NCBI GenBank assembly: GCA_928212115.1
Contig: CAKMRJ010003334.1
Coordinates: 341,793,508-341,857,507, forward strand
DNA from: Lactuca virosa
Lineage: Eukaryota > Streptophyta > Magnoliopsida > Asterales > Asteraceae
Direction of reading: 5' to 3'
Length of the DNA: 64,000 nt
Below are positions 40,870 through 53,219 of this stretch, in pieces. The notes below the pieces were generated by a model. It searched no databases. It was not told the DNA's origin and saw only the letters and a program-made list of their open reading frames with translations. How positions within the stretch are numbered: position 1 is the stretch's first letter; every line of letters starts with the position of its first letter. A program made the translations under genes and the position numbers.

Positions 40870-42097
40870 CTTATGATAGATAATAAGCTTATCCACTTTG
40901 GTATTTACTAACTGCATTTATGTAGACTATCCTAAATGATTGTTTAAGGTTAAGTTTTCACTAATCCCACTTATTGTCATTCCAAAAGACAAGTGCTTAG
41001 AAAGTATTTTTCTAAGTGGGAGCAATTGGGAACTTTAAGAGCGAAAGATCCATAAACTGAATGCGTCATAGTTTGGAACTAGCAAGTTTTCAACTGTTGT
41101 TGAATATGCTCAATAGTTGATCAAAAACTAATAAAACACATAGAGATGCATTCATGTATGATTATCAAGTATGGGCTTGATTAATATTCCTCGATATGTT
41201 ATGAATATAACGAGTTAGTGAGTTTTCAAAGGAGAAAACATACATGAATGAAAATCCTTCCAGATTTAAACTGACATCTCAAAGTAAGAATCTTCTTTCT
41301 TATAAGATAATTACATAGTGTGATTTGATTATAAATGAAGATGACTCTAGTGTTTTCTACAAAGATAGTGGGAGTGCAATAACATTCCTAGTCTTATATG
41401 TAGTCGACATGCTAATACCTAAAATAAAGATCCATATAGATTGATCATGGCAACTTAAAGGATTAAGTAAAATTGCATAAATTGTTAAGGATCTTAAAGA
41501 GCTTAAGAAAAAAGACTCTAAGTGAGTTTACCTTGTCAGATACCACATGACAAGATTTTGAGTAAAATCCTAGTGCAAATGTTGTTGCACTGGATAATAT
41601 GATTGTATTCCATATGTTGTTGCAATTTGATTAATCATATATGTCATGATTTTGCATGAAGACCAATTAAATAGTATGCTTAGGGCATATTGAATGATAC
41701 CAGTATAATCCGATAACAAGTCATTGTGTGACTTATAGGAACATTTTAAAGTACTTGCGAGAACTAGAGAAATATTCCTAATCTATGGAGTATTTAAAAG
41801 AAAGCTATGTTAAATTTGTTACACATGTGCTAAATTTTTAAATAGATTGAGATGACTCTCAGTCACAATCGGGCGTATCCTCATTATGAATGAAGAGAAA
41901 GTTACATGGATAGTGTTTCCATGTAGATTTTGATTACAGTTACACATAAGGGTTAGTGTACATTGTGGTTTGGAGAACCACATACAAAAATGCTTAATGT
42001 ATTCATTAAGACTATAAGTAATCCCATTACGCAAGTATTGGTATCTAAGTCATATTTAAGCATCTAACACATTCTCAATGGTTTTCTATATATATGG
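40870..42097 (+). pseudogene. pol: C4 RT and RNase H remnant
   Basis: Plus-strand landmarks in broken frames: the MYD-x-QVW box at about 41,144-41,175, the KDSGSAITFLVLYVVDMLI run at about 41,360-41,415 (the YVDD box decayed to YVVD), and the RNase H box DDSQSQSG at about 41,850-41,880 followed by a W-containing stretch. No frame longer than chance remains open in the sense strand. Confidence 0.7.
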
Positions 42098-42098
42098 G

Positions 42099-42141
<43 letters not shown>
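42098..42141. repeat. (TA)n microsatellite
   Basis: About 21 TA dinucleotides without interruption inside the C4 relic. Confidence 0.95.
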
Positions 42142-42142
<1 letters not shown>

Positions 42143-43072
42143 CTGAATATGTTTGTATTCGCAAGGTTTATACAAATCAAGCTTGACAAATCTACTTTAC
42201 AAAGCTCCTTCATTAGCTAAAGCATGAAAGTCAAGTCGGTGCTATAGGGCCTTGTTGATATAAGTAGATGTATTTGATTTAAATTCCGTATTTTGATATT
42301 GGAACAGTACAAGCAACATATATATTGTAATGAATTGATATATTGGATATGAGTCTTTCATTGAATAATTGTTGTGTTCTATATTAGCATGTTATATTCC
42401 TTGAATAACAAGGTTATTCTAAATGTCAATGGTCGTTCATAGTTGTGGGAGCATCTAGAGGTAAGACTAATATGAGTATATTGGTGGATTCTCATGGAGA
42501 TGAGAATAACAAGAGCTACTACCAACTTCATATGTACTTAATTGGGAGAATAAGTATTGGACTTGACCCGCATAAAAATCACTTTATGGATCGTAGTCAT
42601 TAATGATGTTTTGATCAAGGTTGTATCTTCGTATTCTTAGACCTGAGATACATATTTGGGACTTCAAGTGTAGGAATTGTTGTGCTTTGACATCGTTTAA
42701 CGTTGTTCTGTAAAAGGCAGTCATAAGGGTCATCGTTGGGTATGACATGAACTACATTGATGGGCGTATGTAGTCGAGATGGGATTTTCCCCTCTTATTT
42801 GTTTAGAGTTAGACATCTAAGGCCTTACTAAAAGTTGAACACTAAATGAGATTGATGGCAATCCATATCTCATGTTCGACATGATGTCTGAGACAAAGGA
42901 ATAATTGATACCACACCTTTAGTAACAGTTGTAGGTTAGAGCTCATGGAATTGGTTGTTGATGAGATAACATCCTTCATATGTTGTTAGGGGTAGTAGCC
43001 CGTTGCTAGACGTCAGGTACTGTCTATGTAAATCTGTAATGAATCTTGTGCAAGTAGGAGATTATGGAATCC
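42142..43072 (+). other. C4 3' untranslated region and polypurine tract
   Basis: No coding region is supported. It ends CAAGTAGGAGAT at 43,061-43,072, a polypurine tract of the same type as in C3. Confidence 0.65.
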
Positions 43073-43972
43073 ATATGCCCAAGAATCATTATTAAGTGAC
43101 ATTGCTAATAATATATGATCCTATAGGGTCACACCCTTATCACTTTGGCACATTTTGTATATTTATTATTAATGTGATTATTAATAAATAATAGCAATTC
43201 TTGTATTTTAATTATAAGAGAGTATAACTAGTTATTATTTCATATGGTATGAATTAATAAGTCATGCACAACCTTTTAGACTAGTTGAATTATTTTGTTT
43301 TTTATGTAAAGACAAAGTTTATATTTTATAAACTTTGAGTTTATAAAAATTAAATAACTCTTCTCTTTTCAAGAGGTATGGCCGAAATTAATAAAGAAAT
43401 GTGGAGGTTGTATGTCAACCTCCATGCTTTGTCTCCCCATGCTTCTAAAGGCTACCATTACTTTAGAGTATTTTAATGTAAAGCCCTTACCTTTGCATGG
43501 TATATAAGAGAGTGTTTTGCATGAGTTTTTGGATAGTTTCTCTAGTGAAATCTCCTCATTCTCTCTATGGTCGAAACTCTCCTCCTCTAGCTCTTCTTGT
43601 TGTCTTTTAAAGATTGTTGTAAGATTAGAAGCCTTCTTGAGTTGTCTCCTTTAGTGCTTATTTGTGTTAAGCACTTAAAGGCTTAAGACACTCAAGAATA
43701 GAATAAGGAACTAGCATTCCAAGTGCCTTACTCTTGATAGTGGATACACATAGAGAAAATCATACTCTTTGATTTTTTGCTATCTTCATCAACACCCCAA
43801 AACCAAGTGGGTTCAAAGGCTTCAAAGGTTTTTTTTTTATTTCATTCTAACCTTTATAAATAGATCCATGATGGTTTGGTTTTGTTATGAGCTGAAAATA
43901 AACTTGTTATTTTTTAAAGTCGTCCGTTGCGGTTTTTGTTAAAAACTAACATATATTTTGTATCAAAACCCA
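43073..43972 (+). repeat. C4 3' LTR, about 900 bp
   Basis: Starts TATGGAATCCATATGCCC directly after the polypurine tract and ends ATCAAAACCCA. A TATATAAGAG box lies at about 43,501-43,510. The right end meets G2 within a few bases of the intron-like segment; the precise end (43,972) is chosen for its CA. Confidence 0.7.
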
Positions 43973-43974
43973 TC

Positions 43975-44043
43975 GTATGTATCTTCTCCTTATCTCTTTA
44001 TTTTTTATATTTATCATGCTTATATGTTTGTATTGCTATTTAG
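43975..44043 (+). other. Candidate 69-nt intron at gag/protease boundary (G2)
   Basis: Starts GTATGTATCT and ends GCTATTTAG, T-rich, no stop, multiple of three. It is the counterpart of 11,307-11,372 in G1, with the same borders and a few substitutions. The following bases encode GSFLVNG. Confidence 0.5.
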
Positions 44044-44459
44044 GGTCGTTCCTTGTAAACGGTATTCCTACGTTGGTTTTATTCGATTTAGGAGCTACCC
44101 GTTCTTTTGTATCTCTTGCGCTTAGCAAGAGATTTGACAATGTTCCAGGAGAGTTAGATTATCCACTAGAGGTTGAGATTGCTGATGATCGTCCAGTGCG
44201 AGTGTCGAGGGTTCACCGGGGATACACTTTGGAGTTATTCAGTGAGCAATATCCACTTGATTTGGTTCTGATTCCCCGGTGCGAAAGCAAGGTCATTTTG
44301 GGGATGGATTGGGTGAGCCCGAATGGGGCGATGATTTATTTTGGGCTTCAGTTGGTACATGTTCGAACCCTAAGTGGGGGGGGGGGGGGGGGTTTGGTGA
44401 TACATGGTAAGGGTGCTCAGTGTGGGCTGGCTCTCTGTTCGGTAGCTAGGGCTAAGTGA
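44044..44459 (+). pseudogene. G2 aspartic protease
   Basis: GSFLVNGIPTLVLF then DLGAT, where the active-site D-S-G has become D-L-G (TCA to TTA), so the enzyme would be weakened or dead. The second box ILGMDWVSPNGAMI is intact, unlike in G1. A run of 17 G at 44,376-44,392 encodes a glycine string in the linker; the frame continues to a stop at 44,459. Confidence 0.9.
44376..44392 (+). repeat. G17 homopolymer
   Basis: Seventeen consecutive G. The G1 counterpart has only GTGGGGGAGGG. A run this long is prone to length errors in sequencing and replication. Confidence 0.9.
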
Positions 44460-45770
44460 TATCTTAAGCATGTATGTTCCGAGTTTGTGGCCTATGTGAT
44501 GGATACCCGGGAGAAGATTAGGTGACCATAGATGATGTACCGATGTTCGAGAATACCCGTATGTGTTTTCGTAGGATTTGTTGGGAGTGCCTCCAGAGAG
44601 GCAGGTGGAGTTTTGGATTGACTTGGTTCCAGGTGCGGTTCCGATAGCCAAAGCACCTTGTCGGTTAGCACATCCAGAGATGTAGGAGTTGTCTCCTCAG
44701 CTGCAGGACTTGCTAGACAAGGGATTTATTCGTCCGAGTAGTTCACCATGGGGAACACCGATCTTATTTGTGAAGAAAAAGGATGGAACGCATCAGATGT
44801 GTATTGACTACCGGAAGCTGAATAAGCTAACGGTGAAGAACCTTTACATGCTACCAAGGATCGACGATTTATTTGATCAGCTTTAGGGCGCATCTTGGTT
44901 CTCCAAGATTGTTTTGCATTCGGGTTATCACCAGTTGAGGGTCAGAGATGAGGACATGTAGAATATGGCCTTCCAGACTCATTATGGTCATTATGAGTTC
45001 GTGGTGATGCCTTTCGGGCTCACCAATGCTCCAACCGTATTCATGGATCTCATGAATCGTGTATGCAGGCCCATGTTGGATCAGTCTGTGATTGTGTTTA
45101 TTGATGACATCTTGGTCTATTCCAAGACCCAGGAGCAGCATGAGGAGCATTTGAGGGAGGTATTAGAGACTCTGAGGAGGGAAAGACTGTATGCGAAGTT
45201 CTCCAAATGTGATTTATGGTTGCGCGAGGTGCGGTTTCGGGGGCACCTTGTCAACCTGAACGGCATTCTGGTCAATCCTGCCAAGGTCGAGGCGGTGATG
45301 AGGTAGGAGGTTTCGAGGTCTCCATCTGAGATTCATAGTTTCCTTGGATTGGAAGGTTACTATCAAAGATTCATTTAGGATGATAGTGGTTCCTTTGACT
45401 AAAATGACAAAGAAGACTGTCACGTTTCGTTGGGGGCCTGAGCAGCAGGCACCTTTTGAGACTCTGAGACAGAGATTATGTGAGGTTTCGATTCTGACCC
45501 TGTCAGAGGGTGTCGAGGACTTTTTGGTATAATGTGATGCTTCGATCATGGGTTTGGGTGCAGTTTTGATGCAACGAATTCATGTGATCGCTTATGTTAA
45601 AGCCTCATGAGGCAAATTATCCCACACACGACTTGGAGTAGGGGGTCGTGGTGTTTACCCTTAAGATATGACAACATTACCTCTATGGGGTCCATTATAC
45701 TATCTACATGGATCACAAGAGCCTGAGGTATTTGATGGATCAGCAGAATCTGAACATGAGGCAGCGGAGA
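44460..45770 (+). pseudogene. pol: G2 reverse transcriptase and RNase H
   Basis: Contains the PPERQVEF-like linker (44,590-44,610, frameshifted), fingers KKKDGTHQMCIDYRKLN, palm with HSGYHQLRV (KIDL changed to KIVL at about 44,910), the catalytic FIDD at 45,097-45,108, thumb HEEHLREVLETL, then RNase H from about 45,380 with CDASIMGLGAVL near 45,535. Stops occur near 44,684, 44,884, 44,960, 45,304 and 45,530. It ends at MRQRR where the solo LTR begins, and the same frame resumes at 48,391. Confidence 0.9.
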
Positions 45771-45771
45771 T
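45767..45771. repeat. Target-site duplication GAGAT, left copy
   Basis: GAGAT here and at 48,391-48,395 flank the solo LTR; removing one copy and the LTR rejoins the G2 frame (…RQR/RWLDVV…). Confidence 0.95.
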
Positions 45772-48390
45772 TGTCACACCCCCAAACCAAGGATGGCGGA
45801 AACGTCCGGGGGTTGAGGACTTCATGTATAGTATCATAACAACAATTGTAATAGTAATTGAAGCAAACACAACCAACATATATATAATTGAAAAAGTGAC
45901 ATCATTGTATGAATTACATGTTACGAATCAATTACAATATGTTGACAAAGAGAAATAGTAGAAGCCTTAGCGCCCCATCCTCAAAAGCACTTGTGTTACT
46001 GTTTAAGATTTCCTGAGAATACAAGTTGTTGGAAAGTGTCAACACAAAGGGGGGTGAGTTCATAAGTTTTTGTGTTTGGTATAGAAAAGCCTTTCGTTTG
46101 TAAAGGAGTAATTGTGTTTAGAAAATCCAATATTTTCCTTAAGTGTAAATGTAGTCTTAAAACCCAAGACCGAAATGTACAAGTAATTTGTCATATTTAT
46201 AGTAAACAATAAAGTTTAAATCGACATAAACTCGTTAAATTTTAATGAAGTTCCCGTAAATTCCAATGTTTATTAATACTTTATGTGAGTTTATTATAAC
46301 CAATACTATGACCAAGGTTGCCTAAAACGACGTTCTTCAGGCGTCGGAAATGTTATGACATTTGTCACCCCAGACCTATCGGTCTAACTGTGCATGCAGT
46401 TAGGTGTGGGTTTGTCAAACCCAATATAGATCTATACACAACTATCACGCTCTCCCTCAAGGAGACTCTGGTTACAATACAAGACTTAAGTAATTTGAAG
46501 TAAATGTCTCACAAAGTCATTAACGGAATTACGTGTTATGAAAACTTGGGTACCGATGGCCGTACCTTGCTTAATGAAAAATCCTTTGTATAAATGTACC
46601 CTTTTAAATGTATGTGTTATGTAATGTATCATAAACTATACCTATTATAGTTTATCAACCAAGGGTAGTACGTAGTAATGTATGCAAACTATATTCAAAA
46701 TAGTTTATTAAATGTTTGAATGATCGTTTGTACTTGATTATAATCACTTGTTATTCTTTATATTTGTATATGTCCAAATCCATTTGTAACTGATGTGTGT
46801 CCAAATATAAGATAAATCATATATTGCAATAACATATAATCACATAAGATATACACCTTGCTCACATGTTACAAGGTGAAATGAAATTGACAGCAACTTT
46901 TGTTGAATACAGTTTCTGTTACTGTTCTTAGAAAATTTATAGAAAAATCATCAAAGCTCCAAATCCAAATCCACAAATTATGAGAGTTTGTAATATGAGT
47001 CTAGTTTGTTCATAAATTTTATCATGATTTTTAGTGATCTCTAACAGAGTCAAAATGTCCATATTCACAGGCTGGTCCAGGTTTGCCTCTGAATGATAGG
47101 CAGTTTTGTAAAAATCACCATAATTGTAGAAACAAACATATGGAAGATGTGCAAGTAGCCATTTTAAAGCTAAGAATCTTCGAACTACTTGCACCTGGAC
47201 CCGTTTTGAAAACTAAAATATTGAAGTTGACCAAAACAGTCCGTGATTAAAGTCCATCTTTTTGATTGTAATCTGTTAGAAACAGTTTAATTGTGTTCTT
47301 GATGCTTTTACTTGTATTCCCCCCTTAAAACTTAAGAAAACATGTAAATGTAGCGGTATGAACTCACTTTATGTGATTTCAGTAGATGAAAGTGAGATAG
47401 AGGAAGTGTTCAACCCAAGAACACTAAGAAGATGTCTTGATGATTCGAGAATCTAACACCGAATAAGATGGAATTTGTGTAAGATATCAATGATTTGAGT
47501 AGAATGGAGTTTAATAATTATGTGACTGATGAAGCTACTTACTAATTGAAGGAAGAACTCCCTGGAGAAAGCCTTGAAGTTCTTAAAGTTGAGAGAAAAG
47601 ATGAGAGAATTTTGGAGAGAGTGTCCTTTGGTTGCTAAGTGTAGAATGAAAGAACTTTATGGAGAATGAGGCGGAGAGGATCAAACCTCCAGCTCTTAGA
47701 ACGTGGAAGAGCTGGAGATTGGGTGTTAAAGGTCCACTAAGGTGACAAGAGTAGTAGTGGGAACGAGTGGATGATCATAGAGAGGTGGTGGTGGCTTGCT
47801 TTGTCATAACATAAGGAAAAAAAGCAAATATCCCCTCCAATAATTAGTCCAACAACCACCAATCTTTTAATACATTTTTATAAAACCCGGGAGATTTATA
47901 TATTTTGGGGCCTTAGTTTATAAAATAAAGTTTTGGGTGAAATCCCACGTTAAAATAATGAAAAACGGAGTTAAAACGAAGTCGTAGTCGAAAAACCGGT
48001 AAAAAAGGGCCGTCTTTGGGAGAGATTGGGAGAGATTTCAAATAGAAAGAGATAGAGTGAAAACGATTAGAGAGGGTTTCGTTTGTGATAATTTGAGTGT
48101 CCGGCTTCACAACGCAAGGTTCGTAAACCCCCGTTAAACCGTGTCTTTAGTGTCGTACCCATCCCGATGATTGTGCATAGTGTTTTAATCGCTTTGGTTC
48201 GTTGTTTAGGCACTGTTAAGGCTAAGGAAAATCAAACACATGAACTTTCCAAATGATGATTTCTCATTAAAATAGCGAATTGAGTGATTACATAACGTAA
48301 ACCCTAACATACAAGGGTTATTGGAGTTGACCGGTTTGACTTGTTGACTTTGTTTGACTTTGACTTGACCGAAATTTGACGGTTGTCACA
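45772..48390 (-). repeat. Solo LTR of a Gypsy element, 2,619 bp
   Basis: Bounded by TGTCACACCCCC and GGTTGTCACA, with the perfect 5-bp duplication GAGAT on both sides. Its left end resembles the 3' end of the G3 LTR (TGTCACACCCCC...GGCGGAAAC), so in coding orientation it is on the minus strand, beginning TGTGACAACCG. It contains no gene: no internal region, primer site or polypurine tract. It formed by recombination between the two LTRs of a complete insertion. Short open frames in it are not conserved features. Confidence 0.95.
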
Positions 48391-48395
48391 GAGAT
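48391..48395. repeat. Target-site duplication GAGAT, right copy
   Basis: Right partner of 45,767-45,771. Confidence 0.95.
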
Positions 48396-49651
48396 GGTTG
48401 GATGTGGTAAAGGACTATGATTGTGAGATCCTTTATCACCCAGGGAAGGCCAACATGGTGGCCAATGCTCTCAGCCGCAAGGCGGTCGTGGCTCCGATTA
48501 GGTATTTGTGTTTGAGGTTGACAGTGATTACCGCACTATTAGAGTAGATTCGAGAGGCTCAGGTTGAGGTTATGAAGGAAGAGTACCAAAAGAGTGAGCG
48601 CATAGTGGGCTAGGTGGCTTCCTTTGATTATGATAGTCGGAGATTATTGACCCTTCATCGGAGGGTATGGGTTCCATTCTGGGGTGGTGTGTGGCAGATT
48701 CTGATGGAGGAGGCGCACAAGTCAAGGTTCTCTATTCATCCCGAAGCGAAAAAATGTATAGAGGCCTCCGACTTTATTATTGGTGGCCATACATGAAGCG
48801 GGATGTGGCATGGTATGTGGAGAGGTGCTTGAGTTGTAGAAAAGTCAAGGTCGAGCATCAGCGCCTCCACGAAAAAATAGAGCCGTTGGAGGTCCCCTTT
48901 TAGAAATAGGAGGATATTACGATGTATTTTATCACCTAATTGCCTCGGATGGCGCACATAGTAGATTCGATTTGGGTAATCATGGATCGGTTGACCAAGA
49001 TCATGCATTTCATTCTGATTTAGGAGAGTATTTCAGGGGAGTAGGTAACTGATATCTATATTCGGGAGATTATGGAACGACATGGGGTGCCGGTTTTTGT
49101 GGTCTTTGATATGGATGTTCGGTTCACTTCCAAGTTCTATAAGAGATTCCACGAGGAGTTGGGTACTCGTCTGCATTGCAGCATGACTTTCCACCCACAA
49201 ACCGATGGATAGATTAAGTAGACGATCCATACCTTGGAGGATATGCTTCGTGCATGTGTATTGGATTTCGGTGGGAGTTGGGATACGTACCTCCCTTTGG
49301 CGGAGTTTTCGTATAACAACAGTTATCACACCAGTATCGATCGACCTTCTTTTGAGATGATCTGTGGGAGGAAGTGTCGGGACCTCGATATTGTGGGGGG
49401 AGGTCGGTCAGCGGGTCATGGGGAGTACTAAGGTAGTACTCAAGACTACGAAGATGATTCAACAGGTTTGCAGCAGACTTCAGACAGCTCAAAGTCGGCA
49501 GAAGAGTTAGGCGGATAGACGTCGTTCGAACTTGGAGTTCTAGGTCGGGGATATGGTACTCCTGAAGGTGTCACCTTGGAAAGGTGTCATCCGATTCAGG
49601 AAACGGGGCAAGCTGGGCCCCATGTATATGGGTCCTTTTAGGGTTTTAGTG
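48391..49651 (+). pseudogene. pol: G2 RNase H end and integrase
   Basis: Continues with RWLDVVKDYDCEILYHPGKAN and ALSRK, then the HHCC zinc domain (HKSRFSIHPE; CLSCRKVKVEH), the integrase core with MDRLTK (near 48,985), a second catalytic region FDMDVRFTSKF (D in place, 49,107-49,140) and the region FHPQTDG (about 49,190, the E following it obscured by TAG codons). SFELG... and the GPY/F beginning MGPF lie near 49,630. At least eight stops. It is cut at 49,651 by an LTR. Confidence 0.85.
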
Positions 49652-52600
49652 TAACGTCGTGATTTTCACCATAATTTTTTTTTCTTTTTAAAACATTTAT
49701 TTAACAGAATACGTTAGCGGAAGACTTAGTTTTTAATTCAAAACATTTTTTAAAACCAAAACGTTACTTCAAAAATTCAAACATAATTCCAAACCATTTA
49801 AAATGTAAACGAAATACTTTAAAGTAAAGAATCAAAATATGTCCAAGAGTGGTATCGTTACTATAAATCTACTACCCATAAGAACCCCTCTCACCAAGGC
49901 CAATCTTCTAAACTGCCTGCACCAATCAAGGCACAAAAGAGAAAAGATACAAGTGTTAGCCCCCGTTGAGTGAGTTCATAAAGTTGCATATAAAACATAC
50001 AAACCCCAAATGGGTCAATCATTCATTTTATGATGAAACATAAAAAAGATAGACAAGTAAAGATAGCAATACAACCGCATAATATAGTTAACCGGTCATA
50101 TATTCCACTGCATACATGCATAAATGTTCAACCGCAATTCTACCACATAACATATATGATCGACCAAATACCATATAAACAACTGAATAGCATGTAAACA
50201 ATCACATTTCATATATAGATAACCTTTACTTGTTCAACCTTTTATTAATAACCAACCTTTTGTTATATATTCAACCCTTTAATATACAACCAACCTTTTT
50301 TATATATTCAATCTTTTAATATGCAACCAACCTTTTGTTACATGTTCAACCTTTTAATATGCAACCAACCTTTTGTTACATGTTCAACCTTTTAATATGC
50401 AACCAACCTTTTGTTACATGTTTAACCTTTTATTATATCTATCCAACCGATTGATAGAAAAGTGTCCCTTAGTGCTACCTAACCCAAGAGAAACACCCCG
50501 TTCACTACTTGTGTGCACAGCCAGCCGAATGCTCCAAGTGGCTCATGACTTCCACCCGAAACACCAACCCCGTGAATCCACTTTCGCTACTCCGACTTTG
50601 CAAAGTACAAGTACCCCATGGTGTCGTTCAGGATCGGTACAAACGGTGTCAATTCTACTGATACACCTCCTGATTCCCACGTGATGTTTGCGTTGGCCGC
50701 GAACGAGGGACCAACATCACTCCAGCCCACGAACACCGAAGTGCCCGCAAACCATGTGTCACACAGTCATCTAGAAAGACCGGCAACTAACAACCGTTGT
50801 GGCTATAACTCTTCCTATAGGTACTCTTTCAACCGGATAAGGTTTTAGGCAAAGGTCATCAAACTACCCAAACCCACTACGCATAACCCCGCAATGTCAT
50901 TTATACATTAAGTAAAGCATGTAATGCATACCATATAAATATATATTAAACATGCAGTGTATTCATAACCAACACATCAAAACACAACCATACATCATAT
51001 TTCAAGCAACTTAAGCTAGCATGCTATATTCATCAAGTTCATCAAAGTGTAAGCAACATAGCAATTAGGTCATAACATGGCATTAACACAAAGCATATAT
51101 TAGCATCACAAATATCATATCATCATCAAGCACAAGTAATGACATGGTCATCCTAAAGTGAATTAAATCACCATCTACGGATTGCACGTTTCAATCATGC
51201 AACCTTAGTGAGTTAAAACTATGAACTCACCTTTAGCCTTGATGAAATCTTCCTTCAATTCCAAGTCTTGAACTTACTTGAAGTTCTCAAGGCTCCACCT
51301 AAACACCACACATAACATTCAATTAACAAATAAAGTATATATTTCAAAAATACAACTTTATTCTAACCTTTATATTAATTTCAATAATTTCCCAGCCCGG
51401 CCCCCGTTCAGTGTTTCAAGCATAAAACCGAATCTACAACTCTAATTTGGATGACATCAGACTTTCTGGAAACTATAGTAGATTTCCTAGAACTTCATGA
51501 TAGAGGATCATCTTCCAATTCTGCCCAGATTAGCAGCTATAGCTCTCGCAAGATGGAGAAAAGTTGTTGTGCAGAATTCCAACATTCACCAAAAATCACT
51601 ATATGATTCAAGGCTTTCGGTAAATGATTATAGTTGCTCAATTTTACAGACAAGATAATTGAATGATAGTATTAAGACATCGATTGTGTACTTTATGAGA
51701 ATACCAAACAGATGACACAAAAATGTTGAGAGTAGAATGCCTAAACATATAGACGAACGTTTAGAACAAAGTTCCAGATTTTTGACCCGTAACAGCCACC
51801 TGTTCAAAGCCATTGTAACACCACCAAGGACCGTAAATTATACAATATTTTTGAATATTCCAGTAGTTTATACTTTTAGCTTTTCAGAAAGTACTTTTAA
51901 AAGTCCAAACAATTTTTCTACAATTTTATATGATTTTTACAAAACAATCTATCCGAACAGCTAATTTCCGACCAGTCAGTGAAAAAGGAGATTTTCACTT
52001 AAGTTGGAGGAAACAACAGGTCTTGGAAATATTCATGGAAAGATTAGACTCGAATTCCAAACTTTGAGAATTTACGGATCATTAATCCGACTTCTAATGA
52101 TTTTTCTAGATTTTTTGAAAACAGGGACAGATTGGTAATTTTGCTGAATTTTCCAGCTTTGAATTTCAAGGACTTTTTGACCACTTAACCTATTAAGTCA
52201 TAACCAAAAGCACCCATAAAGATAAAAATTGAGTTCTTAACAGTAGAAACTTGTCAGGACATATTAATAGCAATTTAATCCTCACACCAAGATTCAAATT
52301 AGTAATTAACAAAGAAAACAACTTCTCTAAAACATGGAGTAATACATGAACATGAACTAAGAATTCTTGAGGGTGTTCATAACCAAGTATTGACATCAAG
52401 TAGCCATCAAGACTCGATCAAATATGGGTGGAGGTTGATTACATAAAATCACAAGATCGAAGATTGAAAGAAGTATGACTAACAACACCAAATTGACTCA
52501 CCAATTCTCAAGAAATTGAGATATGAACTTGAGAAGAATAAGAAGTAAAGAATTTTACCAAGATTAGAATCGATTTCGTAGGTCTAATACACCTCCAACA

Positions 52601-53048
52601 GCCGAAAATTGCAGCCCTTCCTATCCCCCCTCTTTCCACGGTTCGTTCCTCCCTTCTCCACCCTAAATCGCTAGCGTTTTTTTTCTTCCTTGGTATTTGT
52701 GTCGCACGTCCTCACACATAGGAGGGCCGATTGATTCTCCTTCATGAATTAAAGGAACATGGAAAAGAAACGCACACATGGCGATTGTCGATCTCTACAT
52801 GGGGGTTATATTTGAGTTTTACCATCTAGCCCCTTAATTCCCCATATTGTACCCCTTTTACACTAACCCTAGTTATCTTGACAAATTAGATTTCCTTTTA
52901 TGACATTTGAGTTTCTCAACCCCAATTACCCCATTAAAACGAATTATATTTATCTTAATAATTTCATAAATTAATTTCATTAAATTACACACCTTTTTAA
53001 TTTTGGATTAATTCTTTTAAATATTAAATAATACTATTTTTAGTTAAT
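49652..53048 (-). repeat. G4 LTR-derived non-coding DNA
   Basis: The left edge is an LTR end: TGTAACGTCGTGATTTTCACC directly after G2 integrase, followed by GTTAGCGGAAG, the same layout as the 3' end of other minus-strand Gypsy LTRs here. No primer site lies to its left, so it is the 3' LTR of the minus-strand element whose gag is at 53,049-54,404. The right end is not clear; pol and polypurine tract are deleted. No gene is supported in it. Confidence 0.65.
50236..50430. repeat. 38-bp tandem repeats in G4 LTR
   Basis: About five units built on CAACCTTTTAATATGCAACC followed by AACCTTTTGTTACATGTT; the unit spacing is exactly 38 bp at 50,347, 50,385 and 50,423. The left units are more diverged. 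Confidence 0.9.
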
Positions 53049-53219
53049 TTATTCCATTTTAACCTCATAGATAAAATACTTTGCATAAATGACCATATAA
53101 ATTCCATGATACCAACTAATTGCTATCACTAGCATCAAGTAACACAAAAGCACAGATAACAAATAAGTAGGTATTGAATTAACTAAGAGGATTCCAAAAA
53201 TTACCTCATCAGTTGTCAT
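53049..53219 (-). pseudogene. G4 protease start, truncated
   Basis: After NMTTDEV the minus strand reads IFGILLVNSIPTYLLS, resembling the 'FLVN' start of Gypsy proteases, but no D-S-G follows in frame. It ends in LTR-derived DNA. The GTAATTTTTGG at the boundary could be the start of an intron like that of G1/G2, but no matching 3' end is certain. Confidence 0.45.

Larger units (their letters stand above)
17222..43972 (+). mobile_element. C4: strongly decayed Ty1/Copia element, split by C3
   Basis: Plus-strand Copia relic in two parts, 17,222-18,590 and 40,870-43,972, separated by C3. The left part holds gag and integrase remains, the right part RT, RNase H, the 3' untranslated region, polypurine tract and 3' LTR. 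Protein-level similarity to C3 is visible in several places, so both belong to related families. Its 5' LTR is not recognisable and may have been lost when G1 inserted or through deletion. Confidence 0.7.
43973..49651 (+). mobile_element. G2: Ty3/Gypsy element, G1 family, 5' part missing
   Basis: Plus-strand copy of the G1 family starting at the gag/protease boundary; gag, leader and 5' LTR are absent to the left, where C4 lies. It is interrupted at 45,771 by a solo LTR and at 49,651, inside the C-terminal integrase module, by the LTR of G4. G1 and G2 align over protease, RT, RNase H and the integrase zinc domain at roughly the same level along their length. Confidence 0.9.

Noticed and set aside
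42098..42141. (TA)n tract as terminator or origin
   Set aside because: Simple microsatellite in a decayed element; nothing else supports such a role.
50236..50430. Tandem units considered as CRISPR array
   Set aside because: Direct head-to-tail 38-bp repeats without unique spacers; a minisatellite.
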